Position numbers and translations under genes: made by a program. This document shows positions 20,711-31,437 of a DNA stretch of 64,000 nt, one piece after another. The DNA comes from Amaurobius ferox (Eukaryota; Arthropoda; Arachnida; Araneae; Amaurobiidae), in contig OX578144.1 in the NCBI GenBank assembly GCA_951213105.1, forward strand, positions 86,441,015 to 86,505,014, in the 5' to 3' direction. Each line of letters begins with the position of its first letter. The first letter of the stretch is position 1. The notes under the pieces are model-generated. The model was not told the origin of the DNA. It searched no databases and saw only the letters and a list, made by a program, of their open reading frames with translations.

Positions 20711-21589
20711 TCTAATCTATATAAATAAAATTGAAAATCCGTTTGTCTATCTTTCTGTCTGTCTGTATGTTTGTCTCAACATCGCGGGAATTATTGAAAC
20801 TCATACATTGTACGCAATACGGGTAATCTTCTACAAATGCACTGGTATATCCTTTAATCTACGAGAGTATTAGTACATGTATATTGGCATATATTTTGAC
20901 AATATATTGGCATATATTTTGACAATATATTGGCATATATTTTAACAATATATTGGCATATATTGGAACAAATTACGGCCTTCAGATATAAAGAATACCG
21001 GGGGGGGGGGGGTTATATTTACAATTTATTACGTCATCTGTTTTATTTTGGCAAAGATTTTTTAGATGCATATTGTGTTACGGGCAATCGTCTACTAACA
21101 CACGGGCATACATTCTAATCTACGACAATATAAGTAGTACAGGTACTTCCCATACAATTTTAGTGCCTTCATTTTGGCATATATTAGAATCACTTACTGC
21201 CTTCAGGTTTAAAAATTATAGGTTTATTATTATTTTCAATTTATATGTGTAATCTACTAATGCAGACAATATCTTCTAATATTCGCTAATATAAGTTGTA
21301 CGGGTCCCATTCAATTTTAACGGTTTTATTTTGCATATATTGTTTCAATTTCATTTTTTTTGAAAATTTGCTTACAAGCGGGGTCAGGATGTTTTACTCT
21401 TCTGCCCGTGAAGAGAATTTTGTGTAGCGAGAACATAGATTCTTAAACATATTTTTAGGAACATTAAATTAAATATTTTAACAGAATATATTGACTAATA
21501 ATGCCATTTAGTATACCATAAGAAATTGTTGTGAATTTTAAGTTCCTTTATAATTATATACTCCCTGCGAAGAGCGGGTATACTGCTAG
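20711..21589 (+). mobile_element. Non-autonomous Helitron, plus strand
   Basis: The 5' end 'tctaatctatataaataaaa' begins with TC and leads into 'gtttgtctatctttctgtctg', a typical animal Helitron start. The 3' end has a hairpin CCC(t)GC-gaaga-GCGGG (about 21563-21578), an 11-nt spacer 'tatactg' region, then CTAG (21586-21589) followed by T. At ~880 bp with no Rep/helicase frame it is a deletion derivative. It contains a 23-bp tandem repeat (20882-20965) and a G13 run at about 21000. A family different from the one at 1.6-18.8 kb, as body and hairpin differ. Confidence 0.75.
20882..20965. repeat. 23-bp tandem repeat inside the Helitron
   Basis: Unit attggcatatattttgacaa + tat, about 3.7 copies, slightly diverged in the last one ('ttttaacaat'). 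Confidence 0.85.
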
Positions 21590-21849
21590 TTGTTTTATAA
21601 AACTACAACAGCATGAATTGAAGCATATCTAAAGCATTTATATATTCTGTATAATAAATAAATTATATAAAGTGTAAAGTACTGTAATGGAGTTAAAAAT
21701 CAGGCTCGGATTTTGACAGATTTACCCATTTTAAATATATCTGAATGCAATTCAACAACTTTTCCAATGATATATGCTTGCAGGTCTTCCTGTATGTGTG
21801 TATTTGGGGGTATTATTCTGTACCACCTAATAGGCCATAAACCTAAGAG

Positions 21850-22600
21850 GCTAAAGTGTAGCCACCAGATTGGCTTAAAACGTTGACCAATATGGATGAT
21901 GTCTGATCGCGGTGTCTAAAGTCGGGCAATGGTAGCTGAATAGGCGTTACAGACCTCAGGCAAAGGGGAAGGTAACCGAAGGGCGCTAAAAGAAGGATAT
22001 GCAAGATTTCGACCACGGGTTCATAGACACAGATATTCAGATAGCCACAGAAATTCCACAGAGAGGATTCGGAGACAAGAGAGCAGAATGCCATGATGAT
22101 TCCGTAAGAGAGTGCTCCACAGAGATTCTACAAATAGTCCACAAAAATATCCTGATATAGACTTCAACGAAATGAGCAGATGCTGTACGAGTGGGAGCAC
22201 AATACTTAGTTAGAACCAGAATGATATGCACTGATGAAAGAGTTGTGGTCAATGGCCAAAGACGGAATTGAAGGTTTGTGCCCATTAATTACTGCAGCAG
22301 GTCATAGAACATCTTGATAGTAATAACTTAACTGGTCTGACATGTCCGATCTCACATGTCCAAGCTCCTCCGCGAATAATGAGATAATTGTTGTAATTAA
22401 TTTCACAATTAACCAAATATTGTTAATAAATAATGTTATTTTTAAAGTTAAAAATGGTACATTTAATTGAGTAGCTATTAAATATTCTATTACAGAAATT
22501 CGCACTGAAGATTAATATGGTGGGTTTAAGGTTTAAGCGGCACACAACGCAATGTGTTTTTGTGTTTCACCATTTACAATATACAGCCATGGTAATTATG
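21850..22600. repeat. Old dispersed repeat, family J copy 1 (possible LTR remnant)
   Basis: Parts recur near 36600-37790 ('cagacctcaggcaaa', 'gatctcacat..cca..ctcct') and near 50470-50720 ('ttgttaataaata.tgttatttt.aaagtt', 'acagaaat', 'gcggcacacaac.caatgtg'). The shared order, an AATAAA-containing segment followed by 'tta(tt)ttaca|gaaat', would suit the end of an LTR and a leader, but I see no partner LTR or pol. No trustworthy coding sequence. Confidence 0.4.
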
Positions 22601-22869
22601 AAAAATTCAATAAGTATAAAAGCCAACTTTAAGTTATAATTCTAAATGTGTTCTAAGACCCGATTAAGACCAGGAATATGTGAGACAGTTTTATCTTCTT
22701 TATTTATTAAAAGTGTAATGCTGGACAATTTTCGAAATTTGTAAATTTAGAAAAAGTAGAGAAACGTGTATGTAGGATACATCAGGTTATGAAGCTAAAT
22801 TTATTATATGCTTAATTCTTTGAAAATGTTGCTGAATATTTAATTATTTTTAATAAGATTTGCAATATC

Positions 22870-23400
22870 ATACATGATAGCAAACAAGTTGTTACTAGAA
22901 ATATGTCAATGCAAAGTATAACCTTAAGCCTGGAGATATTATTTCTTGTACAACAATATTCTTTGTGAACATTTGATAGTATGGGAATTTCTTATGCCTA
23001 GCAACTTTATTTAATCTCTAGTGAAACATATTTCGTTTTCTATATATGAACAATCATTTGTTTCGAGGAGAAAAATCTATATTGTTTTTCTCTTTACAGT
23101 GCGAAGAGGCATTGATGTATAAACTTCTGTATCGAAAATGATGCGAGTTGTTTGAGAAAATCAAATAAAAACAACATTTCAGTCTGTATTTCTTTGCGGT
23201 AACGCAAAGAAGTGATGTTCTATGATGAAGATTTGAATGTGATCTGAAAATTTGGATGTGGTGTTATCTGCCATTAATTAAAACAATAACATTCTGAACT
23301 TTAATTAATGAAACGTTCTTAACGAGACGTAGTGGGAATTATTTTAAAGTCCACTATTACAAATGGTTTACACTTGCACTCTGTTAAGTATATACGTATG
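22870..23400 (+). repeat. Family F copy 2, with a local repeat downstream
   Basis: 22870-23175 matches the F landmarks (see 820-1095). The following 23207-23390 resembles 23708-23860 at low identity ('gatgttctat.atgaagattt', 'acattctgaa.ttt.attaatgaaa', 'ggcattattt'), so the region contains an old duplicated segment. Confidence 0.45.
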
Positions 23401-23559
23401 TTAAGTATCTAAAAGTTCGGCACGATTTATATGATGAGCGACAGTTTTTACTGATTTTATGGGAAACGACTTTGGTGAATGCATGAGTCTCAATACAGGT
23501 GGAACTTACCTAATATATGATAGTGAAAATAAAGAAAAAAATCGTGATTGAAAACATTA

Positions 23560-23705
23560 AACTTAAATATTGACTGATTATTTGACTTAATTATTGACTT
23601 AAAGACGTATTGACTTATTGACTTTATTGACTGATTAGTTGACTTAATTATTGACTTAATGACTTATTGACTTCATTGACTTAAATATTGACTTATAATT
23701 ACAAA
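23560..23705. repeat. TTGACTTA minisatellite
   Basis: A run of about a dozen imperfect copies of ttgactta/attgactt/tattgac in ~140 bp, with spacing of 8-16 bp. Simple tandem expansion. Confidence 0.85.
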
Positions 23706-23859
23706 AATACGATGTTCTATAATAGATATTTGAACCCGAAGTTGTATCTTTATACCGTATTGACTAACACAACATTCTGAATTTTTATTAATGAAATTTT
23801 CGGACATTTATACGAAAGTCACGGGCATTATTTCGTAGAGTTTAAATGTATCTTTATCT

Positions 23860-24808
23860 TCTTTCGATGCCATTGTAGAGGATTTTTACGTAGTCTGTCA
23901 AAAGTGACTTATCTCAAACTTAGAGAATTTGATATTTCTGCCTTACGGTCTAATGGCAATTAATGACGGCAGTGTTTAAAATATAACTCACTTTATAGGG
24001 GACTTCACAAAATTTACAGCAGCTTGCTGTTTAAATCAGCGGACAACATAGATAATAATTGTTATTGCACACACCCAGAAGTAAATGACAAATATACAAT
24101 CTACTACAATATGCTAGGTTGGTGATAATGCTTACGTTGATACGCATTTACAAAGCTTATATGCATACTCCGGCATTTTGTTACTTCGCCCCGTATTGCG
24201 GCCGCACTCCGAATACTGGACTATTCCTAGTCATCGCTGTATCGATTGCGGTTTCCTTTCATTCACTACTCGAATCCTGCATCGTCTACTCAAGAACCCT
24301 TCATTCCATGAACCCACTATTAAAGAACACTAAAAATCTCACGATGCGAAACATATTCCTATTCTACCGTAGGAACGCAGAAAATGCTGATTAGCTCGGT
24401 GATTCGTCTAACGACTGAACCAGTTGGGATGCTTAGTTTAAAGAAACATAAATTATAATGCAAACTGAGGAAAATACTAATCCGAAGGTTATTTAGACTT
24501 CATCTATTATTTGCAACTTGCCAAGCATTTACTCTTTATAGAAGCTCTATATAAATTTAAATTATAAAGAACTCGTGTATTCGCACCAAACATCTCTCTC
24601 CATCCCTTGAGTTAGCTCTAAATCCATTAAGCAACAATGTTCACTAATTTAGTACAGACGGGGTTTAGTAAAGACGGGTAATTTGCTACTTTCAGATTAA
24701 AAAGGAAAGTGATACTTCAATCTGAAAGCCCGTTTAATTTCTATGCTTTTGTATACAGCAGTGGTCTTCAAATTATATGGATCCAAGTGCATACACACGC
24801 ATGTACAC
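23860..24808. other. No gene identified; one GC-richer patch
   Basis: 24165-24310 is richer in GC and CpG than its surroundings, and an open frame of 91 codons starts at 24119. Its translation has no recognisable domain and the patch has no good splice sites. It may be the remnant of an unrecognised element. The rest is unremarkable. Confidence 0.4.
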
Positions 24809-24927
24809 GCCAATGGTCCTACCGTGCAGAAAAAACCGGTTCTAGTTAGATCACGGAAGTCAATCGGCATCGGGCGCGGTTAGTACTTGGGTGGGTGACC
24901 ACCTGGGAACACCGAGTGCTGTTGGCC
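24809..24927 (+). rRNA. 5S rRNA-like SINE head, copy 2
   Basis: 119 nt with 5S length and internal control region kept ('atcgggcgcggttagtac', 'gggtgaccacctgggaa'). Differences from the first copy include 'aaaaaaccgg' and 'accgagtgct'. Attached to a SINE body, so not a functional ribosomal gene. Confidence 0.75.
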
Positions 24928-25188
24928 ATTTCGGGAGCGGTACCCCAGTGGTTTGCGTGCTGGATTGCCACAACTGCCGCCGTGTTCGTGCGGAGTACGA
25001 TCACGTAAAACATGTGGGTTCGTAAGTCCCTCCGAGAAGTTGGTGGTAGGGGAAGAAGAGTACGGTACCTGTGGATGCCTCCCCTCTGGGTTCCGGTCTA
25101 AATTGGGTGGCACTTCCCGGCCGCCCAAACGGTTACCTTACACCTTTCTGGTAGGTCGGACGGTCTGGGTCTGAACACCAACAACATT
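24809..25188 (+). mobile_element. 5S-headed chimeric SINE, copy 2
   Basis: 5S-like head at 24809-24927, then the tRNA-SINE-derived body ('gggagcggtaccccagtgg') and tail 'ggtctgggtctgaac' plus a decayed AAC repeat. Box B of the body is missing, as in the other two 5S-headed copies. More diverged than the copy at 9.2 kb. The target duplication is unclear, because the flanks are repetitive 'acac/atgtac' sequence. Confidence 0.85.
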
Positions 25189-25636
25189 CATATACACAAA
25201 TGTACGCAAGCACCCAGGAAAGCAAGCAGAATCATCGCATTCCAACTTGAACTTCAAAATTGAATCGGGCAGTGATATCATACGTTTTCTTATGAAATTA
25301 GCAAGCTGGATTTCTTTACATCCTTAGATAATGTTTAATACAAATGCTAATACACGAAAACTGACAATAAACACTAGTTTTAATGCAGTGGCCCCACTCG
25401 ATAACGCGTTGCGCTTAAGAGCATCGCAGCGCGTATCCAATGAGTTCATGCTAAAGTAAAGAAAACTAAAATCATCTTATCTTATCTGCCATCTAGCGGA
25501 TGCTTTTAAAGTTAGTTGTTGCCAATCTGTATACATATATTTAATAAAATCTAAAAGTATCTACTGATCAGACGCAGGGCTGTCAAATATAACTTTAACA
25601 AGGCAGATCCATCATACTTAAAGCATTGATTATGAA

Positions 25637-26650
25637 ACACTTTCCAAATTCTATGCAATTTTATTTAAACATGTCTAAAATGCAATACATTCCTCGGTAA
25701 TATTTTAAAACTTATCACAATACTACATTAATTTATTATATTTGAAAACTTAAACCTTCATCGAAAAAAATGAGCTACATTCAAATGACGGCATTGAAAA
25801 ATAAATTCCTGATTTAAACATCTCTAAAATGTGATACATTCATCGGTAATAATTTTAGAATTATCATAATACTGCAATAATTTATTATATTTGAAAACTT
25901 CATCGAAAACAACTGAAATTCATTCAAATGACGTCATAGAAAAAATAACACGCCTGGCTCTCTCTATAAAAGCAGCATTTCATTCATAAATAATTTCCCA
26001 TTTGTGTCATTCATCACAAAACTACAATAATTTATTTTATTTTAAAATTAAGACCATGGAGCTACAAGTAATTAAACTCTATGCGTAAAACTTCATCGAA
26101 AAAATCGGCCTTCTCCTTTTAAAATCAGTGAATATTTCATTTATATCATCTATGCAGGCTCCATGGACTAAATGATTTTGTGTTAAAGAAATACAGCAAT
26201 TCTAATACAACTCATTCTACATATTTTGCTGTTTACATTTTACATAGGTGAAAAATAGGCTTTCGTTGTAGAAATAATCAAATTTGGATGAGCATTTAAA
26301 CTGAAATATATATTGTAATTGCGTTGTTTCTGTATGTAGATGCATAGAATTTAAGCAAAAATAAAGTAGTTTTAGGACGGATACAACACTCAATACGAAT
26401 TAAAAAGAACTTTAAAAATCACGATTTTGAGACAAGATGGATGTCATATATCATTTTGAAGTGGGTCACGTGATCGTTTCATATCATGATCACGTGATCG
26501 CTTCACATAAGAGGTGTTATTATTATTTTAATTTTTATTTAAAAAACTACTGAATATATTTCGCTGAATTCGCAGTTATCATGCTAACGGACAGACAGAC
26601 AGACGGAATGAACAAAGTCATAAACACTTTTCAACTTTGTTGTAAAGTGT
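25637..26650 (+). mobile_element. E2 family element, copy A
   Basis: Starts AACACTTTCC after 'gcattgattatga' and ends with a decayed 'gttgtaaagtgt', near-inverted termini. Landmarks: 'aaaacttcatcgaaaa', 'caaatgacg', 'ttcgttgtagaaataatcaaa', 'gatggatgtcat', 'gtcacgtgatc' twice, then 'gacagacagacagacgg' and 'cataaacacttttcaac'. About 1 kb, non-coding, a MITE-like element. Internal palindromic 'gatcacgtgatc' words are conspicuous at about 26464-26503. Confidence 0.65.
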
Positions 26651-26973
26651 AAAAACTGTATGGTTATCTGTCCTAAATAATTTGATGAAATATTTTACAA
26701 AATGTAAAATTCTACCAATTTATAAGTGTTTTTCTTCAAATTTAATATGCTCCATCCAGTAAGTTGATTAGAATAAGGGCAGCTAACACGAAATTAAAGT
26801 AGTTATATTGGTTAACCCCAAGAATGCGAACGAAAATCGATGCACTTGGTTACGAATTCTAAGTGTCCCGTAAAAGTATTTACGTAGTAAATCCGTCCTG
26901 TACTAAAATAATGATTTAGAAGGGAGAATATGTTTATACTAAATGATGTCTCCTGTTTCATCAGCTGATTATT

Positions 26974-27109
26974 ACTTTCCTTATATACATAATGTATAAG
27001 GAAAGTATTGTGACGGGGTCGAAAATTCGAATTCGAGTTTTCGACGGGAGATCACGTTTCAAGCATCCCTGATCACGAATCAAACATTTTTGAAGTGATG
27101 TCTGTGTGT

Positions 27110-27172
<63 letters not shown>

Positions 27173-27880
27173 TATGTGTGTGTGTCAGTGAGTCTGTGGA
27201 GACGATAACTGACGAACGAATGGACCTATTCGAACCAAATTTGGTACAAAAATCACAATCCGTAAACACTGGAAGCCTATTGTTTTTATACGTGATCGAA
27301 TGTTCAGAACCCCCCTAAATTTTCGAATGAAATTTTGAAAAAATCGGTAAAAAATCAAAACCGCTAATAAAGTTACGCAAATAGACATTTCTTATGTAAT
27401 TTTTCATTAGAAAACGATTGGCATAAATTTTAGAACGCTAACATGAACCGTTCTCGAGATATTGTACATTTTTCAAAAAAATTATGAAAAAGTCACATAA
27501 AAAAAAAAATCCTATTGAGAAACATGTTCACTTTTCATATGTAATACCATGCGATAAATTGAGTGACATCATTCTCGTGGATCTAGCTCGTTCCATTCAT
27601 GAAAAAATATACTTTGAATAATACTTTTGTATTAGAACGCCAATAGTCATTTATCTGCTGTAAGAATAACTTTTTTCTTAGTGCATAACGCTTGGCGAGA
27701 TTTTGGCGACGAATTTGGCGGAATGTCGCCAACTTGGCGACTTTTTTGTAATGTTGCCAAATTAATGAAAATCTCGCCAAATGGATAAAAATGATGCTAA
27801 ATCAATGAAAATGATGACTATTTGTCGAAAATTCAATATCTTGAAAAGAATATTAGTATCTACTATAAGAAAATCCTATT
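26974..27880 (+). mobile_element. E1 family element, copy 1 of a head-to-tail pair
   Basis: It begins with the near-palindrome 'actttccttatatacataatg' / 'tataaggaaagt', then 'gtgacggggtcgaaaattcg', a (GT)n tract (about 27103-27183), 'gacgaacgaatgg', 'ccaaatttggtac', 'gaaccgttctcgagatatt' and a block of GGCGA words (about 27690-27780: cttggcgag, ttggcgacg, ttggcgact). Its 3' end is missing: copy 2 starts directly at 27881. No protein-coding frame; the long frames are products of the GT tract. Confidence 0.7.
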
Positions 27881-28712
27881 ACTTTCCTTATATACATAAT
27901 GTATAAGGAAAGTATTGTGACGGGGTCGAAAATTCGAAATTGAGTTTTCGACGGGAGAGCACGTTTCAAGCATCCCTGATCACGAATCAAGCATTTTTGA
28001 AGTGATGTCTGTGTGTGTGTGTGTGTGTGAAAGTATGTGTGTGTGTGAAAGTATGTGTGTGTGTGTGTGTGTGTGTCAGTGAGTCTGTGGAGACGATAAC
28101 TGACGAATGAATGGACCGATTCGATCCAAATTTGGTACAAAAATCACAATCCGTAAACACTGGAAGCCTATTGTTTTTATACACAATCGAATGTTAAGAA
28201 CACCCCTAAATTTTCAAATGAAATTTGGAAAAAATAGTCAGAACATTAAAACCACTAATAAAGTTACGCATATAGACATTTCTTATGTAATTTTTCATTA
28301 GAAAACGATTGACATAAATTTTAGAACGCTAACATGAACCGTTCTCGAGATATTGCACATTTTTCAAAAAATTATCAGATAGTCATATAAAATAAAAAAA
28401 AATATTTCCTCTTGAGAGACATGTTCACTTTTCAGTAATACTATGCGATATATTGGATGACATCATTCTCGTGGATCTAGCTCGTTCCATTCATGAAAAA
28501 AGATATTTTGAATAATATATTGAGTAATACTTTGAGTACTACTTAAAAATGACGCTAAACCAATAAAAATGACGACTAATTGTCGAAAATGCAATATCTT
28601 GGAAAGAATATTAGTAGCTACTCTAAGAAAAACCTATTTATTTTACTGTAAAAGTGGTAAATTCATTACGTTATATAAGGAAAGTCATGTGTTGCCCACA
28701 TCAGATTTTTTT
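27881..28712 (+). mobile_element. E1 family element, copy 2 of the pair
   Basis: Starts again with 'actttccttatatacataatg', has a shorter GT tract broken by 'gaaagtat', lacks the GGCGA block, and ends with 'ttatataaggaaagtcatg' plus 'tgttgcccacatcagattttt'. The end thus carries a subterminal inverted repeat of the start (CTTTCCTTATATA / TATATAAGGAAAG), followed by a terminal hairpin ATGTG-ttgcc-CACAT before a T run. The features resemble Helentron-type elements. Confidence 0.7.
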
Positions 28713-28800
28713 AAAAACATATTTATAAAAAAAAATCCCGAAAATACAAATTTATATTCCCGATATTAAAATTCAACCTCAATGAGATAAATGTCTTTTT

Positions 28801-29179
28801 AACAATTTACAACAACGTTGAAAAGTTTTTATGACTTTGTTAATTCTGTCTGTCTATCTGTCTGTCTGACCGTTAGCACGATAACTGCCGTAAAAATGAC
28901 TTAATCAAAATGAAATTTTGATATGTTGTTTAGACGGTATGTGTGGACCTATGGGAATATATATGAATAATACCACCCAATTAGTTTTGGATTGAACCCG
29001 GTTTGAAAAAATGAAATACATTGAACCCCATGGGACCTAATTTTTCAAACATTTTTAAAGCGGATTTAAAATTCACAAATTACTTCGAAACTTTTAGGTG
29101 ATATGCAAATTATCCCATAAAATATTTTTAAAAAAATTCAGCAAAATATATTCATTAGTTTTTTAAATACAAATTAAAA
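28801..29179 (-). mobile_element. E2 copy B, left part
   Basis: Minus-oriented E2 end: 'gttgaaaagtttttatgactttg', CTGTCTGT tract, 'aattagttttggattgaaccc', 'caaattatcccataaa'. Interrupted at 29179 by a minus-strand E1 and resumed at 30148. Confidence 0.65.
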
Positions 29180-29947
29180 AAATCTGATGTGGGCAACACA
29201 TGACTTTCCTTATATAATGTACTGAATTTACTACTTTTACAGTACAAAAAATAGGTTTTCCTTATAGTAGATATTTATATTCTTTCCAAGATATTGAATT
29301 TTCGAGTATTAGTCGTCATTTCCATTGATTTAGAGTCATTTTCATTCATTTGGAGAGATTTTCATTAATTTGGCAACATTTCAAAAAGTCACCAAGTTGG
29401 CGACATTCCGCCAAATTCGTCGCCAAAATCACGCCAAGAATTATGGGCGAAGAAATAAGTTATTCTTACAACAGACAAATGACTATTGGCGTTCAAATAC
29501 AAACGTATTACTCAAAGTATCTTTTTTCATGAATGGAACGAGCAAGATCCACGAGAATGATGTCACCCAATTTATCGTATGGTATTACATATGAAAAGTG
29601 AACATGTTTCTCAATAGGAAATATTTATTTTTATTTTATGACTTTTTGATAATTTTTTTAAAAAATGTGCAATATCTCGAGAACGGTTCATGTTAGCGTT
29701 CTAAAATTTATGCCAATCGTTTTCTAATGAAAAGTTACATAAGAAATGTGTATTTGCGTAACTTTATTAGTGTTTTTGATTTTTTGACGATTTTTTAAAA
29801 ATTTCATTCGAAAATTTAAGGGGGTTCTGGACATTCGATTGCGTATAAAAACAATAGGCTTCTAGTGTTTACGGATTGTGATTTTTGTACCAAATTTGGT
29901 TCGAATCGGTCCATTCGTTCGTCAGTTATCGTCTCCACAGACTCACT

Positions 29948-30010
<63 letters not shown>

Positions 30011-30147
30011 ACACACAGACATCACTTCAAAAATGTTTGATTCGTGATCAGGGATGCTTGAAACGTGCTCTCCCGTCGAAAACTCGAATTCGAATTTTCG
30101 ACCCCGTCACAATACTTTCCTTATACATTATGTATATAAGGAAAGTA
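29180..30147 (-). mobile_element. E1 family element inserted in E2, full length, minus strand
   Basis: A complete E1 in minus orientation: 'aatctgatgtgggcaacac' at the left, GGCGA-type block, 'gagaacggttc', (CA)n at about 29947-30017, and 'cattatgtatataaggaaag' at the right. It splits E2 between 'aaattaaaa' and 'taataattacacc', contiguous in copy A. So it gives the true E1 ends: about 968 bp, with subterminal inverted repeats and a hairpin at each end. Confidence 0.75.
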
Positions 30148-31034
30148 ATAATAATTACACCTTTTATATGAAGCGATCAAATGACCATGATATGAAAAGA
30201 TCATGTGACCCACTTCAAAATAAAATATGACATCCATCTTGTCTCAAAATCGTGATTTTTAAAGTTCTTTTAATTCATATTGAGTGTTGTATTCGTCCTA
30301 AAACAGCTTTATATTTACTTAAATTCTGTGCGTATACATAATGAAATAACGCAATGACAATATCTTTAAGTTTAAATGATCATCCAAATTTGATTATTTC
30401 TACAACGAAGCCTATTTTTCACTTATGTAGAATGTAAACAACAAAATATATTGGATGAGTTGTAAAAAAAATGCTGTATTTTCTTAACGCAAAAGTATTT
30501 AGCTCATTGAGTCTGCATAGCTGATATGAATTAAATATTCATTGATTTTACAAAGAGAAGTACGATTTTTTTCGATGGAGTTTTACGCATAGATTTTAAT
30601 TACTTGTAGCTCCATGGTCTTAATTTTTAAATAAAATAAATTATGATAGTATTGTGATGAATGAAATGAATGGGAAAATGTTATGAATGAAATTCTGCTT
30701 TTATAGAGAGATCCAGGTGTGTTATTTTTTCTAAGACGTCATTTGAATGAATGTCAGTTGTTTTAAATGAAGTTTTCAAATATAATAAATTATTGTAGTA
30801 TTACGATGATTTTAAAAATATTACTGAGAAATGTATCGCATTTTAGAGATGTTTAAACCAGGCAATTTATATTGCAATGCCGCAATTTGAATGAAGTTCA
30901 TTTTTTTCGATGAAGGTTTAAGTTTCAAATGTAATAAATTAATGTAGTATTGTGATAAGTTTTAAAATATTACTTAGGAATGTATTGCATTTTAGAGATG
31001 TTTAAATAAAATTGTATTGAAGTTGGAAAGTGTT
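30148..31034 (-). mobile_element. E2 copy B, right part
   Basis: Continues E2 in minus orientation through 'cttgtctcaaaatcgtga', 'atttgattatttctacaacgaa', 'catttgaatgaa' and ends 'ggaaagtgttt' at about 31025-31034, followed by 'cataaccaatgctttaag', which also follows copy C. No coding content. Confidence 0.65.
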
Positions 31035-31437
31035 TCATAACCAATGCTTTAAGGATTGATCTTTCTTGTTTCATTTTCAAGAGACATGAAAGATAAAAAT
31101 TGCAGTTTTATCAAAATATTTTTCCTTGATCCAAATCGAAATCACACCTGTTGCAGTCCGTTTTTCATATTCTTGACAAATTCTTAAAAAATAAATTTTT
31201 GTCTAATTTGATTAGGAATTTTAACAAATTCTTAAAGATATCTTTTCTTAAAAATAAATATTTGTTTCATTTTTATAGTGCAAATGTTGAACACATGTTG
31301 CGGGGCAAAGTTTATTCGTAAATCCAATTTTGTTTCTTTTGAAAAATAAAAAATCTCACATTTCACCTTAGATCATTTCTCCATTTGCAAGATTGTGTTT
31401 GTTTTATGTCTTGAAACCACACTTTATACTATTTTAA
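31035..31437. other. No gene seen
   Basis: 400 bp of AT-rich sequence between E2 copy B and the TTAA element; a 'ttgatctttcttgtt' extension shared with the flank of E2 copy C (about 39660) suggests the E2 family reaches slightly further than its inverted termini. Confidence 0.5.

Noticed and set aside
26961..30047. Thr-His and Cys-Val repeat proteins (also 48851, 56051, 60155)
   Set aside because: Direct translation of (GT)n/(CA)n tracts in E1 elements.
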